Positions 9,593 through 22,540 of a stretch of 42,891 bases of DNA are shown here, one piece after another (the stretch's first letter is position 1; each line of letters begins with the position of its first letter). Under the pieces are notes generated by a model, which was not told the origin of the DNA, did not search any database, and saw nothing but the letters and a program-made list of their open reading frames with translations. The position numbers and the translations under genes were made by a program. The DNA lies in contig CANTFK010000337.1 of NCBI GenBank assembly GCA_947646735.1, positions 1-42,891 of the forward strand. The letters run 5' to 3'. Origin of the DNA: Peronospora farinosa. Its lineage: Eukaryota > Oomycota > Peronosporomycetes > Peronosporales > Peronosporaceae.

Positions 9593-12500
9593 ATGCGCCA
9601 CAGACGCGTCTTTCTATTTCGTGAGCGCAGCCTCCGCGTCATTCCGCGCAACCCCCACGGCATTGTGTTATTAATAATATTTGCAGCCGCGCGCTCTATG
9701 CTGACAAGCCATCCTCCAGCACTAATTTCTCCCGGTGCGCCACAAGCGCGTCCTTCTCCTCCGCGAACGCAGCCACCGCGTCATTCCGCGCAGCCGCCGC
9801 AGAATTCTGTTAAGAACGAAATCCACATCCGCGCACTTCGCGCCAATAAACGATCATTCAGCACTAAATTCTCGCAATGCGCCACAGGCGCTCTTTCTAC
9901 TCCGCGGGCGCAGCCTCCGCGTCATTCCGCGCAACCCCCACGGCATTGTGTTATTAGTAATATTTGCAGCCGCGCGCTCTATGCTGACAAGCCATCCTTC
10001 AGCACTAATTTCTCCCAGTGCGCCACAAGCGCGTCCTTCTCCTCCGCGAACGCAGCCTCCGCGTCATTCCGCGCAGCCGCCGCAGAATTCTGTTAAGAAC
10101 GAAATCCACATCCGCGCACTCTGCGCCAGTAAACGATCATTCAGCACTAAATTCTCGCAATGCGCCACAGACGCGTCTTTCTATTTCGTGAGCGCAGCCT
10201 CCGCGTCATTCCGCGCAACCCCCACGGCATTGTGTTATTAATAATATTTGCAGTCGCGCGCTCTATGCTGACAAGCCATCCTCCAGCACTAATTTCTCCC
10301 AGTGCGCCACAGGCGCTCTTTCTACTCCGCGGGCGCAGCCTCCGCGTCATTCCGCGCAACCCCCACGGCATTGTGTTATTAGTAATATTTGCAGCCGCGC
10401 GCTCTATGCTGACAAGCCATCCTTCAGCACTAATTTCTCCCAGTGCGCCACAAGCGCGTCCTTCTCCTCCGCGAACGCAGCCTCCGCGTCATTCCGCGCA
10501 GCCGCCGCAGAATTCTGTTAAGAACGAAATCCACATCCGCGCACTCTGCGCCAGTAAACGATCATTCAGCACTAAATTCTCGCAATGCGCCACAGACGCG
10601 TCTTTCTATTTCGTGAGCGCAGCCTCCGCGTCATTCCGCGCAACCCCCACGGCATTGTGTTATTAATAATATTTGCAGTCGCGCGCTCTATGCTGACAAG
10701 CCATCCTCCAGCACTAATTTCTCCCAGTGCGCCACAAGCGCGTCTTTCTACTCCGCGAACGCAGCCACCGCGTCATTCCGCGCAGCCGCCGCAGAATTCT
10801 GTTAAGAACGAAATCCACATCCGCGCACTCTGCGCCAGTAAACGATCATTCAGCACTAAATTCTCGCAATGCGCCACAGACGCGTCTTTCTATTTCGCGG
10901 GCGCAGCCTCCGCGTCATTTCGCGCAACCCCCACGGCATTGTGTTATTAATAATATTTGCATTTGCGCGCTCTATGCTGACAAGCCATCCTCCAGCACTA
11001 AATTCTCCCGGTGCGCCACAAGCGCGTCCTTCTCCTCCGCGAACGCAGCCACCGCGTCATTCCGCGCAGCCGCCGCAGAATTCTGTTAAGAACGAAATCC
11101 ACATCCGCGCACTTCGCGCCAATAAACGATCATTCAGCACTAAATTCTCGCAATGCGCCACAGGCGCTCTTTCTACTCCGCGGGCGCAGCCTCCGCGTCA
11201 TTCCGCGCAACCCCCACGGCATTGTGTTATTAGTAATATTTGCAGCCGCGCGCTCTATGCTGACAAGCCATCCTTCAGCACTAATTTCTCCCAGTGCGCC
11301 ACAAGCGCGTCCTTCTCCTCCGCGAACGCAGCCTCCGCGTCATTCCGCGCAGCCGCCGCAGAATTCTGTTAAGAACGAAATCCACATCCGCGCACTCTGC
11401 GCCAGTAAACGATCATTCAGCACTAAATTCTCGCAATGCGCCACAGACGCGTCTTTCTATTTCGCGGGCGCAGCCTCCGCGTCATTTCGCGCAACCCCCA
11501 CGGCATTGTGTTATTAATAATATTTGCATTTGCGCGCTCTATGCTGACAAGCCATCCTCCAGCACTAAATTCTCCCGGTGCGCCACAAGCGCGTCCTTCT
11601 CCTCCGCGAACGCAGCCACCGCGTCATTCCGCGCAGCCGCCGCAGAATTCTGTTAAGAACGAAATCCACATCCGCGCACTTCGCGCCAATAAACGATCAT
11701 TCAGCACTAAATTCTCGCAATGCGCCACAGGCGCTCTTTCTACCCGCGGGCGCAGCCTCCGCGTCATTCCGCGCAACCCCCACGGCATTGTGTTATTAGT
11801 AATATTTGCAGCCGCGCGCTCTATGCTGACAAGCCATCCTTCAGCACTAATTTCTCCCAGTGCGCCACAAGCGCGTCCTTCTCCTCCGCGAACGCAGCCT
11901 CCGCGTCATTCCGCGCAGCCGCCGCAGAATTCTGTTAAGAACGAAATCCACATCCGCGCACTCTGCGCCAGTAAACGATCATTCAGCACTAAATTCTCGC
12001 AATGCGCCACAGACGCGTCTTTCTATTTCGTGAGCGCAGCCTCCGCGTCATTCCGCGCAACCCCCACGGCATTGTGTTATTAATAATATTTGCAGCCGCG
12101 CGCTCTATGCTGACAAGCCATCCTCCAGCACTAATTTCTCCCGGTGCGCCACAAGCGCGTCCTTCTCCTCCGCGAACGCAGCCACCGCGTCATTCCGCGC
12201 AGCCGCCGCAGAATTCTGTTAAGAACGAAATCCACATCCGCGCACTTCGCGCCAATAAACGATCATTCAGCACTAAATTCTCGCAATGCGCCACAGGCGC
12301 TCTTTCTACTCCGCGGGCGCAGCCTCCGCGTCATTCCGCGCAACCCCCACGGCATTGTGTTATTAGTAATATTTGCAGCCGCGCGCTCTATGCTGACAAG
12401 CCATCCTTCAGCACTAATTTCTCCCAGTGCGCCACAAGCGCGTCCTTCTCCTCCGCGAACGCAGCCTCCGCGTCATTCCGCGCAGCCGCCGCAGAATTCT

Positions 12501-13324
12501 GTTAAGAACGAAATCCACATCCGCGCACTCTGCGCCAGTAAACGATCATTCAGCACTAAATTCTCGCAATGCGCCACAGACGCGTCTTTCTATTTCGTGA
12601 GCGCAGCCTCCGCGTCATTCCGCGCAACCCCCACGGCATTGTGTTATTAATAATATTTGCAGTCGCGCGCTCTATGCTGACAAGCCATCCTCCAGCACTA
12701 ATTTCTCCCAGTGCGCCACAGGCGCTCTTTCTACTCCGCGGGCGCAGCCTCCGCGTCATTCCGCGCAACCCCCACGGCATTGTGTTATTAGTAATATTTG
12801 CAGCCGCGCGCTCTATGCTGACAAGCCATCCTTCAGCACTAATTTCTCCCAGTGCGCCACAAGCGCGTCCTTCTCCTCCGCGAACGCAGCCTCCGCGTCA
12901 TTCCGCGCAGCCGCCGCAGAATTCTGTTAAGAACGAAATCCACATCCGCGCACTCTGCGCCAGTAAACGATCATTCAGCACTAAATTCTCGCAATGCGCC
13001 ACAGACGCGTCTTTCTATTTCGTGAGCGCAGCCTCCGCGTCATTCCGCGCAACCCCCACGGCATTGTGTTATTAATAATATTTGCAGTCGCGCGCTCTAT
13101 GCTGACAAGCCATCCTCCAGCACTAATTTCTCCCAGTGCGCCACAAGCGCGTCTTTCTACTCCGCGAACGCAGCCACCGCGTCATTCCGCGCAGCCGCCG
13201 CAGAATTCTGTTAAGAACGAAATCCACATCCGCGCACTCTGCGCCAGTAAACGATCATTCAGCACTAAATTCTCGCAATGCGCCACAGACGCGTCTTTCT
13301 ATTTCGCGGGCGCAGCCTCCGCGT
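9593..13324 (-). repeat. 2.4-kb offset segmental duplication inside the array
   Basis: Sequence from about 9593 to 10915 recurs at about 12002 to 13324, an offset of 2409 bp, with almost no differences. Within it the A and B monomers form 425-bp (three monomers) and 567-bp (four monomers) sub-blocks. The near identity implies recent unequal exchange, or else an assembly duplication. Confidence 0.75.
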
Positions 13325-16300
13325 CATTCCTCGCAAGCCCCGCGGCATTGTGTTATTAATAATATTTGCAGCCGCGCGCTCTATGCTGACAAGCCATCCT
13401 CCAGCACTTATTCCTCCCAGTGCGCCACAAGCGCGTCTTTCTACTCCGCGAACGCAGCCACCGCGTCATTCCGCGCAGCCGCCGCAGAATTCTGTTAAGA
13501 ACGAAATCCACATCCGCGCACTCTGCGCCAGTAAACGATCATTCAGCACTCAATTCTCGCAATGCGCCACAGACGCGTCTTTCTATTTCGCGAGCGCAGC
13601 CTCCGCGTCATTCCGCGCATCCCCCGCGGCATTGTGTTATTAATAATATTTGCAGCCGCGCGCTCTATGCTGACAAGCCATCCTCCAGCACTAATTTCTC
13701 CCAGTGCGCCAGAAGCGCGTCTTTCTACTCCGCGAACGCAGCCACCGCGTCATTCCGCGCAGCCGCCGCAGAATTCTGTTAAGAACGAAATCCACATCCG
13801 CGCACTCTGCGCCAGTAAACGATCATTCAGCACTAAATTCTCGCAATGCGCCACAGACGCGTCTTTCTACTCCGCGGGCGCAGCCTCCGCGTCATTTCGC
13901 GCATCCCCCGCGGCATTGTGTTATTAATAATATTTGCAGCCGCGCGCTCTATGCTGACAAGCCATCCTTCAGCACTAATTTCTCCCAGTGCGCCACAAGC
14001 GCGTCCTTCTCCTCCGCGAACGCAGCCTCCGCGTCATTCCGCGCAGCCGCCGCAGAATTCTGTTAGGAACGAAATCCACATCCGCGCACTTCGCGCACAA
14101 TAAACGATCATTCAGCACTAATTTCTCCCAGTGCGCCACAAGCGCGTCCTTCTCCTCCGCGAACGCAGCCTCCGCGTCATTCCGCGCAGCCGCCGCAGAA
14201 TTCTGTTAAGAACGAAATCCACATCCGCGCACTTCGCGCCAATAAACGATCATTCAGCACTAAATTCTCGCAATGCGCCCCAGACGCGTCTTTCTATTTC
14301 GCGAGTGCAGCCTCCGCGTCATTCCGCGCAAGCCCCGCGGCATTGTGTTATTAATAATATTTGCAGCCGCGCGCTCTATGCTGACAAGCCATCCTCCAGC
14401 ACTAATTTCTCCCAGTGCGCCACAAGCGCGTCCTTCTACTCCGCGAACGCAGCCTCCGCGTCATTCCGCGCAGCCGCCGCAGAATTCTGTTAAGAACGAA
14501 ATCCACATCCGCGCACTCTGCGCCAGTAAACGATCATTCAGCACTAAATTCTCGCAATGCGCCACAAGCGCGTCCTTCTACTCCGCGAACGCAGCCACCG
14601 CGTCATTCCGCGCAGCCGCCGCAGAATTCTGTTAAGAACGAAATCCACATCCGCGCACTCTGCGCCAGTAAACGATCATTCAGCACTAAATTCTCGCAAT
14701 GCGCCACAGACGCGTCTTTCTATTTCGCGAGCGCAGCCTCCGCGTCATTCCGCGCAACCCCCACGGCATTGTGTTATTAATAATATTTGCAGCCGCGCGC
14801 TCTATGCTGACAAGCCATCCTCCAGCACTAATTTCTCCCAGTGCGCCACAAGCGCGTCCTTCTCCTCCGCGAACGCAGCCACCGCGTCATTCCGCGCAGC
14901 CGCCGCAGAATTCTGTTAAGAACGAAATCCACATCCGCGCACTTCGCGCCAATAAACGATCATTCAGCACTAAATTCTCGCAATGCGCCACAGACGCGTC
15001 TTTCTACTCCGCGGGCGCAGCCTCCGCGTCATTTCGCGCATATTGTGTTATCATTATTATTTGCAGCCGCGCGCGCTATGCTGACAAGCCATCCTCCAGC
15101 ACTACTTTCTCCCAGTGCGCCACAAGCGCGTCCTTCTCCTCCGCGAACGCAGCCACCGCGTCATTCCGCGCAGCCGCCGCAGAATTCTGTTAAGAACGAA
15201 ATCCACATCCGCGCACTCTGCGCCAATAAACGATCATTCGGAACTGACTTCTAGCGCTTCGCCACAGGCGCTTCCTTCTCCTTCGCGCGCGCAGCCTCCA
15301 CGTCATACTGCTTCGCCTACAGCTTCGCAGCCGCGCGCTTTGTGCGAATAAATAATCATGCGGCGCTGACTTCTAGTGCTTCGCCACAGGCGCGTTTTTT
15401 TCCTCCGCAAGTGCATCCACCGCGGCATGCAGCTGCGAATGAAATCCGCAGCCGCGCGTTCGATGCCGATAAACGATCCTCCAGCACTAAATTCTCGCAA
15501 TGCGCCACAGACGCGTCTTTCTACTCCGCGGGCGCAGCCTCCGCGTCATTTCTCGCATCCCCCGCGGCATTGTGTTATTAGTAATATTTGCATCTGCGCG
15601 CTCTATGCTGACAAGCCACCCTCCAGCACTAATTTCTCCCAGTGCGCCACAAGCGCGTCCTTCTACTCCGCGAACGCAGCCACCGCGTCATTCCGCGCAG
15701 CCGCCGCAGAATTCTGTTAAGAACGAAATCCACATCCGCGCACACTGCGCCAATAAACGATCATTCGGAACTGACTTCTAGTGCTTCGCCACAGGCGCGC
15801 TTTTTTCCTCCGCAAGTGCATCCGCCGCGTCATGCAGCTGCGAATAAAATCCGCAGCCGCGCGTTCGATGCCGATAAACGATCCGCCAGAACTAAATTCT
15901 CGCAATGCGCCACAGACGCGTCGTTCTACTCCGCGGGCGCAGCCTCCGCGTCATTTCTCGCATCTCCCGCGGCATTGCAGCCGCGCGCGCTATGCTGACA
16001 AGCCATCCTCCAGCACTAATTTCTCCCAGTGCGCCACAAGCGCGTCCTTCTCCTCCGCGAACGCAGCCACCGCGTCATTCCGCGCAGCCGCCGCAGAATT
16101 CTGTTAAGAACGAAATCCACATCCGCGCACTCTGCGCCAATAAACGATCATTCGGAACTGACTTCTAGCGCTTCGCCACAGGCGCTTCCTTCTCCTTCGC
16201 GCGCGCAGCCTCCACGTCATACTGCTGCGCCTACAGCTTCGCAGCCGCGCGCTTTGTGCGAATAAATAATCATGCGCCACTGACTTCTAGTGCTTCGCCA

Positions 16301-17767
16301 CAGGCGCGCTTTTTTCCTCCGCATGTGCATCCGCCGCGTCATGCAGCTGCGAATAAAATCCGCAGCCGCGCGTTCGATGCCGATAAACGATCCGCCAGAA
16401 CTAAATTCTCGCAATGCGCCACAGACGCGTCTTTCTACTCCGCGGGCGCAACCTCCACGTCATTTCTCGCATCCCCCGCGGCATTGCAGCCGCGCGCGCT
16501 ATGCTGACAAGCCATCCTCCAGCACTAATTTCTCCCAGTGCGCCACAAGCGCGTCCTTCTCCTCCGCGAACGCAGCCACCGCGTCATTCCGCGCAGCCGC
16601 CGCAGAATTCTGTTAAGAACGAAATCCACATCCGCGCACTCTGCGCCAATAAACGATCATTCGGAACTGACTTCTAGCGCTTCGCCACAGGCGCTTCCTT
16701 CTCCTTCGCGCGCGCAGCCTCCACGTCATACTGCTTCGCCTACAGCTTCGCAGCCGCGCGCTTTGTGCGAATAAATAATCATGCGGCGCTGACTTCTAGT
16801 GCTTCGCCACAGGCGCGCTTTTTTCCTCCGCAAGTGCATCCACCGCGGCATGCAGCTGCGAATGAAATCCGCAGCCGCGCGTTCGGTGCCGATAAACGAT
16901 CCGCCAGCACTAAATTCTCGCAATGCGCCACAGACGCGTCTTTCTACCTCCGCGGGCGCAGCCTCCGCGTCATTTCGCGCATCCCCCGCGGCATTGCAGC
17001 CGCGCGCGCTATGCTGACAAGCCATCCTCCAGCACTAATTTCTCCCAGTGCGCCACAAGCGCGTCCTTCTCCTCCGCGAACGCAGCCACCGCGTCATTCC
17101 GCGCAGCCGCCGCAGAATTCTGTTAAGAAAGAAATCCACATCCGCGCACTCTGCGCCAGTAAACGATCATTCAGCACTAAATTCTCGCAATGCGCCACAG
17201 ACGCGTCTTTCTATTTCGCGGGCGCAGCCTCCGCGTCATTCCGCGCAACCCCCACGGCATTGTGTTATTAATAATATTTGCAGCCGCGCGCTCTATGCTG
17301 ACAAGCCATCCTCCAGCACTAAATTCTCCCGGTGCGCCACAAGCGCGTCCTTCTCCTCCGCGAACGCAGCCACCGCGTCATTCCGCGCAGCCGCCGCAGA
17401 ATTCTGTTAAGAACGAAATCCACATCCGCGCACTTCGCGCCAATAAACGATCATTCAGCACTAAATTCTCGCAATGCGCCACAGACGCGTCTTTCTATTT
17501 CGCGAGCGCAGCCTCCGCGTCATTCCGCGCAACCCCCACGGCATTGTGTTACTAATAATATTTGCATTTGCGCGCTCTATGCTGACAAGCCATCCTCCAG
17601 CACTAAATTCTCCCAGTGCGCCACAAGCGCGTCCTTCTCCTCCGCGAACGCAGCCACCGCGTCATTCCGCGCAGCCGCCGCAGCCGCCGCAGAATTCTGT
17701 TAAGAACGAAATCCACATCCGCGCACTTCGCGCACAATAAACGATCCGCCAGCACTAAATTCTCGCA

Positions 17768-19632
17768 ATGCGCCACAGACGCGTCTTTCTACTCCGCGGG
17801 CGCAGCCTCCGCGTCATTTCTCGCATCCCCCGCGGCATTGTGTTATTAGTAATATTGGCATCTGCGCGCTCTATGCTGACAAGCCACCCTCCAGCACTAA
17901 TTTCTCCCAGTGCGCCACAAGCGCGTCCTTCTACTCCGCGAACGCAGCCACCGCGTCATTCCTCGCAGCCGCCGCAGAATTCTGTTAAGAACGAAATCCA
18001 CATCCGCGCACACTGCGCCAATAAACGATCATTCGGAACTGACTTCTAGTGCTTCGCCACAGGCGCGCTTTTTTCCTCCGCATGTGCATCCGCCGCGTCA
18101 TGCAGCTGCGAATAAAATCCGCAGCCGCGCGTTCGATGCCGATAAACGATCCGCCAGAACTAAATTCTCGCAATGCGCCACAGACGCGTCTTTCTACTCC
18201 GCGAGCGCAGCCTCCGCGTCATTTCGCGCATCCCCCGCGGCATTGCGTTATTATTAATATTTGCAGCCGCGCGCACTATGCTGACAAGCCACCCTCCAGC
18301 AATAATTTCTCCCGGTGCGCCACAAGCGCGTCCTTCTCCTCCGCGAACGCAGCCACCGCGTCATTCCGCGCAGCCGCCGCAGAATTCTGTTAAGAACGAA
18401 ATCCACATCCGCGCACTCTGCGCCAATAAACGATCATTCAGCACTGACTTCTAGCGCTTCGCCACAGGCGCTTCCTTCTCCTTCGCGCGCGCAGCCTCCA
18501 CGTCATACTGCTGCGCCTACAGCTTCGCAGCCGCGCGCTTTGTGCGAATAAATAATCATTCAGCGCTGACTTCTAGTGCTCCGCCACAGGCGCGCTTTTT
18601 TCCTCCGCAAGTGCATCCGCCGCGGCATGCAGCTGCAAATGAAATCCGCAGCCGCGCGTTCGATGCCGATAAACGATCCTCCAGCACTAAATTCTCGCAA
18701 TGCGCCACAGACGCGTCTTTCTACTCCGCGGGCGCAGCCTCCGCGTCATTTCTCGCATCCCCCGCGGCATTGTGTTATTAGTAATATTGGCATCTGCGCG
18801 CTCTATGCTGACAAGCCACCCTCCAGCACTAATTTCTCCCAGTGCGCCACAAGCGCGTCCTTCTACTCCGCGAACGCAGCCACCGCGTCATTCCTCGCAG
18901 CCGCCGCAGAATTCTGTTAAGAACGAAATCCACATCCGCGCACACTGCGCCAATAAACGATCATTCGGAACTGACTTCTAGTGCTTCGCCACAGGCGCGC
19001 TTTTTTCCTCCGCATGTGCATCCGCCGCGTCCATGCAGCTGCGAATAAAATCCGCAGCCGCGCGTTCGATGCCGATAAACGATCCGCCAGAACTAAATTC
19101 TCGCAATGCGCCACAGACGCGTCTTTCTACTCCGCGAGCGCAGCCTCCGCGTCATTTCGCGCATCCCCCGCGGCATTGCGTTATTATTAATATTTGCAGC
19201 CGCGCGCACTATGCTGACAAGCCACCCTCCAGCAATAATTTCTCCCGGTGCGCCACAAGCGCGTCCTTCTCCTCCGCGAACGCAGCCACCGCGTCATTCC
19301 GCGCAGCCGCCGCAGAATTCTGTTAAGAACGAAATCCACATCCGCGCACTCTGCGCCAATAAACGATCATTCAGCACTGACTTCTAGCGCTTCGCCACAG
19401 GCGCTTCCTTCTCCTTCGCGCGCGCAGCCTCCACGTCATACTGCTGCGCCTACAGCTTCGCAGCCGCGCGCTTTGTGCGAATAAATAATCATTCAGCGCT
19501 GACTTCTAGTGCTCCGCCACAGGCGCGCTTTTTTCCTCCGCAAGTGCATCCGCCGCGGCATGCAGCTGCAAATGAAATCCGCAGCCGCGCGTTCGATGCC
19601 GATAAACGATCCTCCAGCACTAAATTCTCGCA
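17768..19632 (-). repeat. 932/933-bp higher-order repeat, two copies
   Basis: Copy 17768-18699 is repeated at 18700-19632. A 1-bp insertion near 19031 (GTCCATG instead of GTCATG) makes the second copy one base longer. The unit combines B, A, D and C monomers. Confidence 0.8.
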
Positions 19633-20549
19633 ATGCGCCACAGACGCGTCTTTCTACTCCGCGGGCGCAGCCTCCGCGTCATTTCTCGCATCCCCCGCGG
19701 CATTGCAGCCGCGCGCGCTATGCTGACAAGCCATCCTCCAGCACTAATTTCTCCCAGTGCGCCACAAGCGCGTCCTTCTCCTCCGCGAACGCAGCCACCG
19801 CGTCATTCCGCGCAGCCGCCGCAGAATTCTGTTAAGAACGAAATCCACATCCGCGCACTCTGCGCCAATAAACGATCATTCGGAACTGACTTCTAGCGCT
19901 TCGCCACAGGCGCTTCCTTCTCCTTCGCGCGCGCAGCCTCCACGTCATACTGCTTCGCCTACAGCTTCGCAGCCGCGCGCTTTGTGCGAATAAATAATCG
20001 TTCAGCGCTGACTTCTAGTGCTTCGCCACAGGCGCGCTTTTTTCCTCCGCAAGTGCATCCACCGCGGCATGCAGCTGCGAATGAAATCCGCAGCCGCGCG
20101 TTCGGTGCCGATAAACGATCCTCCAGCACTAAATTCTCGCAATGCGCCACAGACGCGTCTTTCTACTCCGCGGGCGCAGCCTCCGCGTCATTTCTCGCAT
20201 CCCCCGCGGCATTGCAGCCGCGCGCGCTATGCTGACAAGCCATCCTCCAGCACTAATTTCTCCCAGTGCGCCACAAGCGCGTCCTTCTGCTCCGCGAACG
20301 CAGCCACCGCGTCATTCCGCGCAGCCGCCGCAGAATTCTGTTAAGAACGAAATCCACATCCGCGCACTCTGCGCCAATAAACGATCTTTCAGCACTGACT
20401 TCTAGCGCTTCGCCACAGGAGCTTCCTTCTCCTTCGCGCGTGCAGCCGCCGCGGCATGCAGCTGCGAATGAAATCCGCAGACGCGCGTTCGGTGCCGATA
20501 AACGATCCTCCAGCACTAAATTCTCGCAATGCGACACAGACGCGTCTTT

Positions 20550-22377
20550 CTACTCCCGCGGGCGCAGCCTCCGCGTCATTTCTCGCATCCCCCGCGGCAT
20601 TGCAGCCGCGCGCGCTATGCTGACAAGCCATCCTCCAGCACTAATTTCTCCCAGTGCGCCACAAGCGCGTCCTTCTCCTCCGCGAACGCAGCCACCGCGT
20701 CATTCCGCGCAGCCGCCGCAGAATTATGTTAAGAACGAAATCCACATCCGCGCACTCTGCGCCAATAAACGATCATTCAGCACTGACTTCTAGAGCTTTG
20801 CCACAGGAGCTTCCTTCTCCTTCGCGCGTGCAGCCGCCGCGGCATGCAGCTGCGAATGAAATCCGCAGACGCGCGTTCGGTGCCGATAAACGATCCTCCA
20901 GCACTAAATTCTCGCAATGCGCCACAGACGCGTCTTTCTACTCCGCGAGCGCAGCCTCCGCGTCATTTCGCGCATCCCCCGCGGCATTGCGTTATTATTA
21001 ATATTTGCAGCCGCGCGCACTATGCTGACAAGCCACCCTCCAGCACTAATTTCTCCCGGTGCGCCACAAGCGCGTCCTTCTCCTCCGCGAACGCAGCCAC
21101 CGCGTCATTCCGCGCAGCCGCCGCAGAATTCTGTTAAGAACGAAATCCACATCCGCGCACTCTGCGCCAATAAACGATCATTCAGCACTGACTTCTAGCG
21201 CTTCGCCACAGGCGCTTCCTTCTCCTTCGCGCGCGCAGCCTCCACGTCATACTGCTGCGCCTACAGCTTCGCAGCCGCGCGCTTTGTGCGAATAAATAAT
21301 CGTTCAGCGCTGACTTCTAGTGCTCCGCCACAGGCGCGCTTTTTTCCTCCGCAAGTGCATCCGCCGCGGCATGCAGCTGCAAATGAAATCCGCAGCCGCG
21401 CGTTCGATGCCGATAAACGATCCTCCAGCACTAAATTCTCGCAATGCGCCACAGACGCGTCGTTCTACTCCGCGGGCGCAGCCTCCGCGTCATTTCTCGC
21501 ATCCCCCGCGGCATTGCAGCCGCGCGCGCTATGCTGACAAGCCATCCTCCAGCACTAATTTCTCCCAGTGCGCCACAAGCGCGTCCTTCTCCTCCGCGAA
21601 CGCAGCCACCGCGTCATTCCGCGCAGCCGCCGCAGAATTCTGTTAAGAACGAAATCCACATCCGCGCACTCTGCGCCAATAAACGATCATTCAGCACTGA
21701 CTTCTAGCGCTTCGCCACAGGAGCTTCCTTCTCCTTCGCGCGTGCAGCCGCCGCGGCATGCAGCTGCGAATGAAATCCGCAGACGCGCGTTCGGTGCCGA
21801 TAAACGATCCTCCAGCACTAAATTCTCGCAATGCGCCACAGACGCGTCTTTCTACTCCGCGAGCGCAGCCTCCGCGTCATTTCGCGCATCCCCCGCGGCA
21901 TTGCGTTATTATTAATATTTGCAGCCGCGCGCACTATGCTGACAAGCCACCCTCCAGCACTAATTTCTCCCGGTGCGCCACAAGCGCGTCCTTCTCCTCC
22001 GCGAACGCAGCCACCGCGTCATTCCGCGCAGCCGCCGCAGAATTCTGTTAAGAACGAAATCCACATCCGCGCACTCTGCGCCAATAAACGATCATTCAGC
22101 ACTGACTTCTAGCGCTTCGCCACAAACGCTTCCTTCTCCTTCGCGCGCGCAGCCTCCACGTCATACTGCTGCGCCTACAGCTTCGCAGCCGCGCGCTTTG
22201 TGCGAATAAATAATCGTTCAGCGCTGACTTCTAGTGCTCCGCCACAGGCGCGCTTTTTTCCTCCGCAAGTGCATCCGCCGCGGCATGCAGCTGCAAATGA
22301 AATCCGCAGCCGCGCGTTCGATGCCGATAAACGATCCTCCAGCACTAAATTCTCGCAATGCGCCACAGACGCGTCGT
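20550..22377 (-). repeat. 914-bp higher-order repeat, two copies
   Basis: Sequence from about 20550 to 21463 recurs at 21464-22377 with an offset of 914 bp and few differences. It includes short B monomers that lack the AT-rich block. Confidence 0.8.
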
Positions 22378-22540
22378 TCTACTCCGCGGGCGCAGCCTCC
22401 GCGTCATTTCACGCATCCCCCGCGGCATTGTGTTATTAGTAATATTTGCAGCCGCGCGCACTATGCTGACAAGCCATCCTTCAGCACTAATTTCTCCCAG
22501 TGCACCACAAGCGCGTCCTTCTCCTCCGCGAACGCAGCCG

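Larger units (their letters stand above)
6741..22540 (-). repeat. Homogenised satellite array core (122 and 142 bp monomers)
   Basis: About 15.8 kb of continuous tandem repeats, roughly 120 monomers by length. Four monomer types recur. Type A (142 bp) carries an EcoRI site and CTGTTAAGAACGAAATCC. Type B (142 bp) carries the AT-rich block GTGTTATTAATAATATTT, or lacks it in a ~122 bp short form. Type C (~121 bp) contains CAGCCTCCACGTCATACTGC. Type D (~123 bp) contains GCGCGCTTTTTTCCTCC. They combine into higher-order repeats. On the minus strand the monomers still read as a helical peptide (AEEKDALVAHWEKLVLEDG), indicating origin from a coiled-coil coding sequence. The many 60-215-codon open frames on either strand are by-products of a GC-rich repeat with few stops; I do not regard them as genes. 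Confidence 0.95.
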
